Of a stretch of 64,000 bases of DNA, positions 11,852 through 22,218 are shown piece after piece. A program made the translations under genes and the position numbers. The stretch is taken from assembly GCF_000208745.1 (NCBI RefSeq), contig NC_030854.1:4431611-4495610 (forward strand). The letters are read 5' to 3'. How positions within the stretch are numbered: the first letter of the stretch is position 1; each line of letters begins with the position of its first letter. This DNA comes from Theobroma cacao (taxonomy: Eukaryota; Streptophyta; Magnoliopsida; Malvales; Malvaceae). The notes beneath the pieces were generated by a model that worked only from the letters and a program-made list of their open reading frames with translations, made no database searches and was not told where the DNA came from.

Positions 11852-12310
11852 CACTACTAATAAATTGGGGATCGATTCCCGACCAACATGCCTATTGTAA
11901 ACAACCGACCGAATACCAACAGATTAGCAACAGAATTTACCAATGAAATGCTTTTTGTTAGACAGTTATTGATAATTTGATGACATGAATTGAATAGGGA
12001 AGGCGCAAAAATTGCCAACCAACCTTGTCTATTGATAATCAGGATCACCGATGGAATTATTGATGAAATATTCTATCAGCAATGCAATTATATCTATGGA
12101 ATTACCTACAAAACTTTTTTCGATAATGTCATCAACTAAATATTTCATCTGTAATTCCATCGATAAGTTTAATACAAGGCTCCCTTTCCCCCAAAAGTCG
12201 CTTCTCTCTCTTTTTCTCTCTCCTAACCTGCCCCCTAATGCCATTATCATCCTAAACCAACGCCCCAGCTTAGGCTGTCACCAACCAAGCCTTTACTGTC
12301 ACTGACTAAG
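11852..12310. mobile_element. CACTA (En/Spm) transposon terminus with subterminal repeats
   Basis: The stretch begins CACTACTAATAAAT, a CACTA-type terminal sequence, preceded by the trinucleotide CAG. It is followed by several degenerate copies of a subterminal motif related to CCGATGGAATTA, in both orientations. A clear inverted pair is 12047-12070 versus 12141-12164, about 24 bp with a few mismatches. Such clustered direct and inverted motifs are characteristic of CACTA ends, where the TnpA-type protein binds. The opposite terminus and the transposase genes were not found, so this is a fragment or one interrupted end. The right edge is arbitrary. Confidence 0.65.
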
Positions 12311-14234
12311 CCTCCACTACCTTCATGGTGTTGCCTAAAAAGATCTATTTGTGCAAGTTAAAGCTAAAAGGGTCAATCCTTAAGAGCGAAAATGGTAGAA
12401 TGTTCTTTGGATTGTAGGGATCACCCTTACCCTTTAAATGGTCTATCCCTAAGCCCTAAAACATGAGGAAATAGCATTTTAATGCATACTTAATCGCATA
12501 ACTATATATGATAGAGGTTTTCCTTCATGTTAGTGCAATAATATGGAGTTATTAAGCACTAATTGGATGAAGCCCAAGGAACATAAAGGCCTTGCAAGAG
12601 AATTGTAAAGTTGTTATAATTATAAAATCACTATGCATCAAAGTCATGTTCCTAAAATTGTTCCTGGTCATTGTATTGTCAAGACAAGGCATTGACAATG
12701 CTCAAAAATCGATACATATTAAGCTTCCTTACTTGGGAAGTAAACAATCAATCTCATAAATTGAAGTATATAAGATACTTGATGATAACATGTAGGTGCT
12801 TGTTAAAGAACAAGTTCACTAAACATGACCAGTTATGAGAACTCCATTTGGTATTTCACTTAAGTGTCTATGAAAAATGTTCTCATGTAATAGTCGTCCA
12901 ACTAGTCCTTAGACTTGATATACCAGGTCATCTTGTATGGAAAATGACATACTTTGATTTCACCCCTATGGGTCTGGAGGTAACCAAATGCCTAAACAGG
13001 GTATTTTTGGGTATGTTATGAAGCATGCGAAAGTGAATGAGTGGTCAAGAGAGGATTCATCACCCCAAGTGATATAAGGGGATGTATCTCACTTGTTCTC
13101 AATTCTTAATTAACTTGTATAAAGTCTTTGGCCAAAGCATGATGAATTTGAGAAAAGTTAGTTTCCTAAATTCATAAGGTTAGTCATGAATTATGAGAAC
13201 TAATATGGAATGTCATAAATAGACATCGAACCATGATTAATAACATATCTGGGATATTTGATGAAATGACCGTATTACACTAAAAGGGTTATCACTGAAA
13301 AGCTTTGTCAAATTCTTTAATTAACTCTCTAACATTGGGATGGTCATGATGTATTGCTAGATGCCGCTCATGATCCATAAATATAAATCTATTATCAAAT
13401 TTATATTTGATTAGGATTTATATTTATTGCCAACATGTTAGAAGCCTAATAGGTCACACACATTAAGTGACATGATTAAGATTAAATAAGGATAATTAAT
13501 TCAGTTAGACTTAATTGAAAGAGACCAAAATAAAACGAGAAATTAATTAAGTTCTCAAAGACTTAATTAAATTAAAATACAATTGTTGTATTTAGAGTTA
13601 CAAATTAGTTTGGCTATATAAATATGTTATATTAGCAAACTAAAACTCTTAGCTTCCAACCATTTCTTAGCTATTTCATAAAATAAAAAAAGAAAAATAG
13701 TTTTATTTGCTTGACAAAAATAAGATTTGGCGAGAACTTTTAGTCTTTTTGTTTTAGAAACAAAACTTACTAGAACAAGTAAAACCTTACCTTTGAGAAG
13801 GTCTTATTCAGTAACTGTATGGATTACTGTTAGAGGCCAAACACTTGGGTGGTTGAAGATTTAACAAATCCTAAAGGTGAAGAAGCAAAAATTTTGATTA
13901 ATTTGGCTCTTGATTACGATATCTAGAGCAAGGTACGTAACTCTTAGACTTATGAGTATTCATAATTAATTTGAAAGTTACATGAAAAACACAAACATTT
14001 ATCTAGTAAGATTCAACTGTTTCTTTGATTAAATACTAGTTTATTTTTCGTTTGCATTATACTATTTTAATTTATTGATTATTTCATGTTTGAGCATAAG
14101 GTTGAATCCCAACAGTATTGACCCTTGGCAATTAAAAGGTCGATCCCTAGGCATTCCAACAGAAAAATAAAAGCTTTAAACCCCCTAAACTCGAGCCAGT
14201 CTTCACTCTTTCTATTCTCTTCATTTTCCTCCCA
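12311..14234. mobile_element. non-coding LTR-type sequence, left flank of the nest
   Basis: There is no coding potential. Composition and motifs resemble plant LTRs: stretches rich in GATCGACC/GGTCGATCC-type words (about 12360-12460 and 14110-14150), and a block ending GAATCCCAACA at 14114 that looks like an LTR 3' end. The last 75 bp (about 14160-14234) is a CT-rich leader that continues smoothly into the sequence after 18514. This implies that 14240-18509 was inserted here. The left boundary of the outer LTR was not found. Confidence 0.45.
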
Positions 14235-14239
14235 CTTTC
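14235..14239. repeat. target-site duplication CTTTC (left)
   Basis: CTTTC at 14235-14239 is matched by CTTTC at 18510-18514, immediately outside a TG...CA bounded segment. Confidence 0.6.
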
Positions 14240-14671
14240 TGTTGTAACGCGTGGGTCTGGGAACTCGACCACTAGACATGAAAAATTTAAAGAGTCCCCA
14301 CCAATCTTTTTTTAGCTAGGTGCGATTGGCCACCTATTGAATTTGTTTTTCTCTACGAAGCCCTAAATTAATTTTAGGATCGCTTAATGAACAAGACTCA
14401 GTCTACGTATTTCAGAGTTAGGTTCAGGAGTACGATTACGCATGAGAAAGGACTAGCACTCCCCGTAACACCCGTCCCACAAACGATACCACTTAATCAT
14501 ATGTTATCCTATTAACCTTAACTTTTTAATTTTATTCATATGTTCCCCTAATCCTTGTTTATTTGTTTTATCTCTTATTTTATTTATGAATTAAAACATT
14601 TTATTCAGTTTTACGGGTGAGACGTGCACATAATGTAATCATGAAATGCATAACATAAAGTCTAGATAATG

Positions 14672-14816
14672 CCAAACGAAAACCTTTTATTGAGGATGTT
14701 CCCCAGATCCGTCCATCATGCTAGTGGGATCTAAGGATATTCTCTCACCTAGGAAAATACTCGAGAAACTCACCCACGTAAATTTACCGAGAAAATCCCA
14801 TCATCGGGGTAATCAT
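14672..14816 (+). repeat. ~140 bp internal repeat, copy 1
   Basis: Shares with copy 2 (about 15936-16076) a shared order of words: ACCTTTTATT, then TCC..CATCAT or TATCAT, GTGGG, TCTCACCTA or TTTCACCTA, TCGA..AAACTCA, and CATCATCGGGG or CATCATTGGGG. It lies just left of the nested solo LTR. Confidence 0.65.
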
Positions 14817-14851
14817 TCATGTTTAAAATACTTTCTGTGAACGCAAATCCT

Positions 14852-14856
14852 AATAT
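14852..14856. repeat. target-site duplication AATAT (left)
   Basis: AATAT at 14852-14856 is repeated at 15930-15934, immediately flanking the nested LTR. Confidence 0.8.
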
Positions 14857-15929
14857 TGTTGGCTCCATTAGTTTTTGATGATAATAAAACATTCTCATTT
14901 TTTTGTATCTAATATCTTTACTTGAGTGTGCAGAAAATTAATATATGAAATTAATTTATTAACTCTTCAAAGAGTATTTTTTATAGAAAAAGAGGGATAA
15001 AATCAACAAGATGTAACTGAGTAACAAGGAGGAAGTTTATTGGTAAAACAAGGAAGAACATTGGTTGACCAAATTTCAAATTGGAGAAATGACGAGCTGA
15101 AGAGTTTGAGAAATAGAATCAGTTTAGTCGACCAGGTCAGTTGACCAAGTGCTCTCTGCTAAAATCTACAAACTAGAAACAAAACTAACTTAGTCAACCA
15201 AGTTAGTCGACTAATAGCTCTCTGTTTGCAATTTGAACCAGTGCACTACAAGACAGATTAACGGCTAGAACTCATCCTCAACTATTTTCGACGGATATAA
15301 ACTGTCAAACTGCCATCAAAGTTGCATCTCCAAGTATCAAAGGGTTTTCCAACAATTAGAAACAAGTTTTTAGAAGCCTTGAATGAGATTTGAGCTATAG
15401 AAAGTAGAAAAACTAGAGAAGCTTCACTGCACTTGTCCGCACTTAAACGCTTATTCTTTGCATTTGTCTTTTGCTCTCAATCTTGTACCAATCAGATCAA
15501 CCAGTGATCATAGGTACTTTCTTTTACTACTTCTCTTATATTCTTAGAGTGAGGGAGCCACTCTAAGGGGTTGTTCAAGCTTAGGATAGCTTGATTGTTG
15601 TAGGTTGTGGTTGAGCCTTGAAAAATCACTTTGGGTTTTAGTTGAGCTCGTGAAAAACTAGTGTAAAAGGTTGTGGCTGAGCCTGGTGGAAGCCATTGTA
15701 AAAGCTTGGTGGAGCTTGTGAATTTCACCGGTTGTTAGTGAATTTGTGAGAAAATCCTTGGTTGGATAATCAAGGTAGTGGATGTAGGTCTTGGACCGAA
15801 CCACTCTAAATTGCTGTGCATTTTATACTTTGTTTTTATTTTCTTAAGTTCTGAAAATTAGTTTCCAATCTTGTCAAGAACCAAATTGTGCTATTCACCC
15901 CCCTCTAGCACATATTATAAGAACCAACA
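14857..15929 (+). mobile_element. solo LTR, Copia type (SIRE/Maximus-like)
   Basis: A 1,073 bp segment begins TGTTGG and ends CCAACA, a perfect 6-bp terminal inverted repeat, and is flanked by a perfect 5-bp duplication AATAT. It has no gag or pol, and no PBS or second LTR is seen, so it is a solo LTR left by recombination between the two LTRs of one element. The interior has several GTCGACCA-like words and a C-rich run before the end (CACCCCCCTCTAG), features I associate with SIRE-type LTRs. It interrupts the larger LTR 14240-18509. Confidence 0.8.
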
Positions 15930-15935
15930 AATATG

Positions 15936-16076
15936 AGCGAAGACCTTTTATTAAAAACGGTCTCCGAGCCCTCCTATCATACAAGTGGGGCTCGAAGGTA
16001 TCCTTTCACCTAAGAAATTTTTCGAAAAAAACTCATCTTCGCAAGCGCCGTTGAAAAGTCTCATCATTGGGGCTTA
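15936..16076 (+). repeat. ~140 bp internal repeat, copy 2
   Basis: Aligns with copy 1 from GAAGACCTTTTATT through TCATCATTGGGGC. It begins immediately right of the nested solo LTR. Confidence 0.65.
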
Positions 16077-16661
16077 TACTCGTATACAGAATATGTCTAC
16101 AAGCCATGACATTTAACAGTGCAATGATAAGGTATGATATGCTCATAAATTTCAATATTTGTTTATTAATCTTCCAACAACTCTTTTATTATTTCTTTGA
16201 AATTTCGTTTTATTATTATTATTTGCATGCACATATGCCATGAACAAATATTTTATACTTTCTTATTGGTCTTATATAACCATTTTTTTATTTCATCATA
16301 TATTTTTGCGATGTAAACACTTATTTATTTTATTAAATAGACTTCCCTAAACACATATTTTTAAACTAAATTTTTTATTTAATAATTATTATTATTTATG
16401 TATATATTTTTTTTACTTAACTTCTTTCCCTTTTTTATTAACCTAACCTATTTTCTTTTTGACTAATTATTTTTTTATCTTTTCTCATAAATCTATTTTA
16501 TATTTGCCTTTATGTTTAGTTGTACTGACTATCGTGAGTTTACCATAATTGAAAGTTTCATTACTTTTTACTATTTATTTGTTGTCTTCATTATTTCTTT
16601 ACTTTTTTATTTTTATATTTTACTTAATTAATAATTAGGTTAATATATTTTCATTTATTTT

Positions 16662-16803
16662 AGATCAAAAACATTAAGATTCGAAATTAAGACCTTGTCA
16701 TCATACTGGTAGAATCTTAATCGCAACCCTTTACCTAAAAGAATTTATTCGAGATTGCGACTTCACGCGTTTCGAAAGAACATTCCATCATTAGCATTAA
16801 TCT
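16662..16803 (+). repeat. ~140 bp internal repeat, copy 3
   Basis: More diverged copy: GACCTTGTCATCATACTGG, then CTTTACCTAAAAGAATTTATTCGAG, then GAACATTCCATCATTAGC, in the same order as copies 1 and 2. Confidence 0.55.
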
Positions 16804-17082
16804 CCAAAACAACCATTATAATTTATATATTTATAATTTTATACTATGTTATATTCGTTTATTTTCTATACATACCTATATATATAAATTCATACAATTA
16901 AATATTTTATTTCTATTACATACCTAACTTATTCTTATTATTAAAAATATATTCTATTTACTTTTGTTTATTTAACTCATTTTTATATGATTATCTCTTT
17001 TAATATTATTTTTAGTCCTTACTTAGTCTATTTTTCCTATGACTAACTATCGNTATAAATATTATATATATTTTTTATACTA

Positions 17083-17105
17083 TTATATATATATATATAT
17101 ATATA
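17083..17105. repeat. TA dinucleotide microsatellite
   Basis: About 11 TA units inside the AT-rich part of the large LTR. An ambiguous base (N) lies nearby at 17053, so this stretch may have been hard to sequence. Confidence 0.85.
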
Positions 17106-18509
17106 TTTTACATTTTTCTACCTTTTCACTTAGCTAAATTAATTCTTTTATGACTTGACATTATTTTACCTATTTAGATCTATTTTTTACTACTAAACAT
17201 TTGCTTATTTCTTACATATTTATTTTTATAACCTAACTCTACTATTACTATTTAGGTTTTTTTTACATATTTTACATTTTACTTAACTATACTTATTCTT
17301 TTGCAGCTAAATATTTATTTTTTATTTATAATTTTCTATATTTCCTTACTTTTATTATTATTATAATTTATTTTTTTGCTTTTTTTTTGCTCCAAAACAT
17401 TATATAAAAATTTTCTTATAATATTTTCCATCCTACTTAAATTAATCACATATAAAATAATCAGCCCAATAAACTCAAACAAATAGTTTTACAAATGGAT
17501 CAAAGAAAAGATTTTACTTTTCTTGTGCTAGAATTAGCCCAAGGTAGCCCGTGAAGAAAAAAGTAGGCCTACTGCACCAGCCTGTTGAATCCCTTTCAAA
17601 ATGCACCATTTGGTGCTTTAAAGACCACTTCAAATGACGCCGTTTAGGCTTAAACATACTTTTCCTTCCTTTCACTAAAATGACACCGTTTAGAAATCAC
17701 TAAAGCTAGGTTAAAAAGCCTTTTTTTCTTTCCCTTCTCTCATTTTTCCTTGTCGCTTTCTTTCTCTACCGTCGTTCCTTCCCTTTCTCTCTACCCAAAA
17801 ATCTCTCTTTTCTCTCTCTAACTAGTAGCTCCCTTTCACTTTTCTCTAAACAGATGCCAAACCATAGCCCTTTCTCCCCTCTTCCCCTAAGCCAGATCTT
17901 CACCTCTAACTTAAAGAAGAAAAAAATCAAAAACCTAACCTACTGCAATTTTCCTTTTTTTTTTTTTGTTACTTTTTTGGAATTTTTTTTGCATCTAGTT
18001 TCGATTATGGTTAGGATCTTCAGCTAGTAAAACACTAGGGTATTTTTTATTCTTGTTAATATGGTATTTTTAGATTTCTAACATGGGTTTTCTAGGGTTT
18101 TGGTTGGCTAGGGTTTTTTTTAGAAAATGGAGATTTTTTGCTACTCATTTTTACTTCTAGGGTTCTTCCCTTAGGGTTATCGTTTTCTCAATCCAGCTTC
18201 CTCTTAAAATCAAAAATTTTGAAGGTTCTTATAGAACTCGATTGTTTAAGTTTTTGGACAATCAGAAAGTGAAATCATACTCTTTTGAGCATGATTTCAC
18301 AGATGATGGCCTCTAAGTCAAAGAAAATCTATGGAGGTGACTCAAATCCAATTGCCCAAAGCGCATTGAATGCTCTATGCAAGCTTTCTTCCTGAAGGAG
18401 TTGACTATGGAGGCCAAGCATCTCAGTTTTTTTTATCGTGATTTATTTATTTTATTTATTATTTATGATTGTTTTTTATTTGAAAGGAAAAAAAAAATAG
18501 GTGTCTACA

Positions 18510-18514
18510 CTTTC
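18510..18514. repeat. target-site duplication CTTTC (right)
   Basis: Partner of 14235-14239. Confidence 0.6.
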
Positions 18515-20663
18515 AAGACCCTCAAAACCCCTTTATTCAACCTTAGATTTCAAGAGCTAAAAGTAAGAGACTTCAACCTGAAAATCATGGATTTTCATAT
18601 TTTAATCTTCTTTCTCTAGTAATCAGAGTTTGTTTCTAGGTTTTCAAGGTTTTGCTAGATTTTCTCTCTAAAGAGCTCACCAAGGCAAGACAATGGGTAA
18701 AGTAAGCTATTATTTAAAGGGTATAAAGTTTGAAATTTGGAAGAATGATTGATGAATACTATTGGAAGTAAATGAAGATAAGTCAAGTTTGAAATAGGTA
18801 TTTAATATACTATGAAATTATTAAGGATTTATGAGGATATTAATGACTAAGCATCATTATAAGTATTGTTGAAGACTTAAACCCTCTGTAGTGAAGCGAG
18901 GGTTGATTGGTTAGAGGTGCTTGGGAATGAGCACTTTTGAGTTGTGAGTAGTCGCATTATTTTAAAATTATTTTGATATATAATATTAAGTATGTTTAAA
19001 TACCTTTGGAAACTCATGATGGTTACGAAAGAGTACATATTCAAAATGTTTGTGATACCAAAATTATTTAGAAATCTTGTTTCAAAATGTATATGTATGT
19101 AAATATGAATATTACATATTAGTTTTCAAGTGGAGTACAAGCCTTTATTTGTTTGGAAATTTCATTTCAAAATGTGTAAAGCATGATTTGCATGTACTTT
19201 TGATGTTGTAGAATATTGTGATGTTGCTTTGATATGATATTTGGTTGTGAAATTGGATTACTAGAATTGGTAGCTCTATATGGAATTCATGTGTTAATTT
19301 GATTGAGTTTTATACTATTATGGTGGGATATATACCTCTTAGCATATTTGGTTTCCTTGCCATAGAATGAACGACCATATGCCTAAGTATATTTGGTTTA
19401 TATGCCTTAACATATTTGGATTTCATGCCTTAACATATTTGGATTTCATGCCTTAGCATATGTGCTTATACACTTTAGCGTATTTGGTCTATATATCTTA
19501 GCATATTTGGATATATGTATTAATATTTGTTCATGTACCTTACATGGTTGGAAGCATGAGTACAAACTTAAGATATTATGTAAATGGAATAATGTATTGT
19601 GAATGCCTTGTGTATTTAAATATAAATGTTCAATGATGTATGGTTTTGGCTTTTCCATGAATAAATATTGTGGATTAGATCCTTTAGTAAAGGAAAGCAT
19701 AACTTTTTGAAAATGAACGTCAATTTGGCAAAATTTGGGAAATAAGAATAGAAAGACTAACCCTTAAGCCAAGGGAAGTCAATCCTAAAGAGTCTAGAAA
19801 TAATCCCTAGCATTCAGTAATGCAGGGATCGACTCTTGAGGGGAAAAAAGGTTGATCCTTAGAAGATAAAATGTTTAGCATTGTGTCCAGTGTTGAAAGG
19901 ATCAACCCCTCATCCCTAAATGGTTGATCCCTGCAATCGAAACTACATTGTTTTGGTTGTTTTGGCTACGTTTGGTGAATGTTGTGTGGACAATCTTAGC
20001 AAAAGTTTTTAAGAACCCTTGAGCATAATTTGATCTCTCTAAATTATGTTAAAAACATCCTTTTTGGTTCAATGAGGATATAAGTTGAATTTATTTAAAA
20101 TTGCATAACTCCTTTGTAAATATGTTTATGAAATACTTTCCCATTTAACTTGTTCCCATTTCCTGTGTTTGCTTACTAAGATTTTATATCTCACACACAT
20201 GGATTATTTTGTTTTCAGATTAGTATATCTTTAGTTGGTGTATTTGAGGAGTCTTCTCTTCGTCATTCTTGTTAAGTCATCATCAAGGCATCTAGTAGAT
20301 ATTTACCCTTTTGTTGCATCGCTCCGTTCCTCGAGTCAAACTTTACTTTGGTTATACAAATATAAATACATGTGAATGTTTGGATCAATGTTGATAATAG
20401 ATATTAAAGGAAATGTAATTATGTTTTTGCTTATAACTTATTAAATACAAACTTATATAGTTTGTTTGAAATTTGTAAGGCATGTGACACATCTTATATA
20501 TGTTTTTCGTAAAAGATTTCATATATATATATTGAAATGAAATACGACTTTAAGTACCTAATTGTTGTCGCAATTCGATATTGTTTTCGAGGCTTGCATA
20601 GGTTGAACGAGGCCTATTTGCTAAACCTATGCACAGGTCATGGCCTGGAATTAGTTCGTGACA
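18515..20663 (+). mobile_element. right part of an outer Gypsy-type LTR
   Basis: Continues the CT-rich leader interrupted at 14239 (CAAGACCCTCAAAACCCC..). It contains GATCGACTC and GGTTGATCC words (about 19790-19935) like those at 12360-12460 and 14140. It ends in TTCGTGACA at 20663, a style of terminus seen in chromovirus (Tekay/Del-type) LTRs. No coding sequence, and no primer-binding site follows, so it behaves as a solo or 3' LTR. The assignment is inferred from motif style. Confidence 0.45.
19338..19519 (+). repeat. 23-bp tandem repeat, about 8 units
   Basis: The consensus unit is close to CTTAACATATTTGGATTTC plus ATGC. Two central units (starting about 19405 and 19428) are identical. 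Outer units have 2-8 changes and two are 22 bp long. Confidence 0.85.
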
Positions 20664-21659
20664 ATTAGCAATCTATTAGTATAAGTCAAAGAATTAGCTC
20701 AAAGTTCTACTTAATTTCCAATCTTTACATTTGTCAACAGTTTTTATTTTGTACATTTTTTTTCTTTTTATTCTTTATGAACTAGGTATTTGTGTAGAGT
20801 GTTCAAAACAAGTTGTTAATGAGCAGTTCATTCTATAATAAGGTGGACCATCATCTTGTTTACTCCCATTGCTACTAACTTGCTACTTCTAAATGTAGTT
20901 TTGCTTTGGCAAGACCACATTAACATATTTTTATGTTTACTTATATGTTTGATCTTTTTATGTAATAAACAAATCATTTCAAAAGTTTGCATTCAGAAAG
21001 AACAGCAAAATCCATCACTCATACATTCCATGGACCTAATCGACTAACTCCAAATCGAATTAATTTGGATAGGCAAATCAGGTCCATAGAATGTATGAGC
21101 TATTGGCATTAAAATCTTTGAATGGAAAACAGACAAAAACTACAAAATAAGTGATTTTGCTGAAGGTTAGCTTCCATCTACAATCATCTAAGCCATTAAT
21201 TTGTTCTTGTTTGTTTTCTATTCAAAATGAGTGCTTCTAGAGAAAGTAAGTTCCCATCTTCTTCAATGCCTAACATAGTCATTGACATGAGTTTTCAATT
21301 TTATTTCCTTTGTTCTTGTAGTATTAGTATGTAAGATCATCTTCTTAAAGACTGATGGTCTTCTTTGTTAGCTGATTGATATTCTATCTCTGACGGTCCC
21401 TTAACAAATTTTATTATTTTGTAATCAAGAAGTATTTTGAAGAATTTCCTGCAACAGAAAACAAAAATAAGCTCTCAAGAAGCTTATTTTAGTTCCTTGC
21501 TACTACCCATAAAATTCAGAACCTATAGTTTAGTTTTTGGTTACTAATAAATTTCAAGCACTTAGGCTTTGAATAAACCAACCTTTTAAGCACTCGCAAA
21601 TATCTCATCATTTTTTTTATTATTATCACATTAGCACAGGCCACCCCACAAGAAAGACA
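20664..21659. other. spacer between LTR remnants and the Copia element
   Basis: AT-rich, no coding region recognised. It holds the inverted repeat at 21018-21099, and a ~60 bp stretch (about 21432-21492) that resembles 10917-10980 in the antisense Copia region. Confidence 0.55.
21018..21099. repeat. imperfect 20-bp inverted repeat (hairpin)
   Basis: Arms 21018-21037 (CTCATACATTCCATGGACCT) and 21080-21099 pair at 19 of 20 positions. The 42-nt loop contains a second small inverted repeat (CCAAAT at 21050 and ATTTGG at 21063). It could fold as a stem-loop in RNA. There is no evidence of function. Confidence 0.7.
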
Positions 21660-21664
21660 GAACC
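21660..21664. repeat. target-site duplication GAACC (left)
   Basis: GAACC here equals GAACC at 26898-26902 outside the 3' LTR. Confidence 0.85.
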
Positions 21665-21985
21665 CATCAACCTAATAAGAAGCTAGTTGAAGATCCAGAA
21701 AAAAAGCTAACGAGTTCCAGGTTGTAAAACTTAGCACAGGAGTGAAGAACAAAGCGCGTGGAATTCACGTGTTATTTATTAGCTACTATTTTACTATTAT
21801 TGTTTTAGTGAGTTAGTTAAGGTTAATTGAATTTGAAATCTTGTTACCTTTTCTGATTGGTTGGTTTGTTTAGTTAGTTAAGGATCAGAGTATAAATACT
21901 CTGCAATTTTTTGATTCATTTTAATGAAGCTAAAAAAACTTTCAGATTATCCATTTCATTTTCTCCTTTTCTCTCAAATCTTACA
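21665..21985 (+). repeat. 5' LTR of the Copia element
   Basis: 321 bp ending CTTACA. It contains a promoter-like TATA sequence (GTATAAATACTC, about 21890-21901) followed by a leader that would start transcripts. It aligns end to end with the 3' LTR with two small indels. Confidence 0.93.
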
Positions 21986-21998
21986 TGGTATCAGAGCC
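21986..21998 (+). promoter_or_regulatory. primer-binding site (initiator Met tRNA)
   Basis: TGGTATCAGAGCC directly follows the 5' LTR. This is complementary to the 3' end of plant initiator methionine tRNA and is the standard Copia PBS. Confidence 0.93.
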
Positions 21999-22218
21999 AG
22001 GTCTAGGGATTTTGGTATGTGTTCTTAATTTTTCTTTTCAGATTAAATGATTGATGATTGGCAATTAGTAGCTTGTTGATATGCAATTGTAATTGCACAA
22101 GATTTAGTTCTTGATTATGGTTGAATCTTGTTGATTTGTTTGAAAAAATTCTTTCTAGATTTCTCAAGCTTTAGATTTTTTGAGATTCTTGAGTTTTATT
22201 TCTTGAGAAATAGAAAGA

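Larger units (their letters stand above)
14240..18509. mobile_element. large LTR of a Gypsy (Ogre/Tat-like) element, probably a solo LTR
   Basis: Bounded by TGTTGT at the left and TCTACA at the right, with a 5-bp duplication CTTTC on each side. The interior has the phrasing found in Ogre/Tat-type LTRs: GAGTCCCCACC near 14295, then an AGGTTCAGGAGTACGATTACGC and CTAGCACTCCCCGTAACACCC stretch at about 14409-14475. No gag or pol is present. Without the nested 1,073 bp LTR at 14857-15929 it is about 3.2 kb, within the large size of Ogre-type LTRs. It carries three diverged copies of a ~140 bp unit, long AT-rich pyrimidine tracts, and a TA microsatellite near 17083. Family assignment is by remembered motif style and is tentative. 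Confidence 0.6.

Noticed and set aside
19338..19519. Possible CRISPR-like array
   Set aside because: Units are contiguous 23-mers without spacers, in a plant LTR region. It is a minisatellite.
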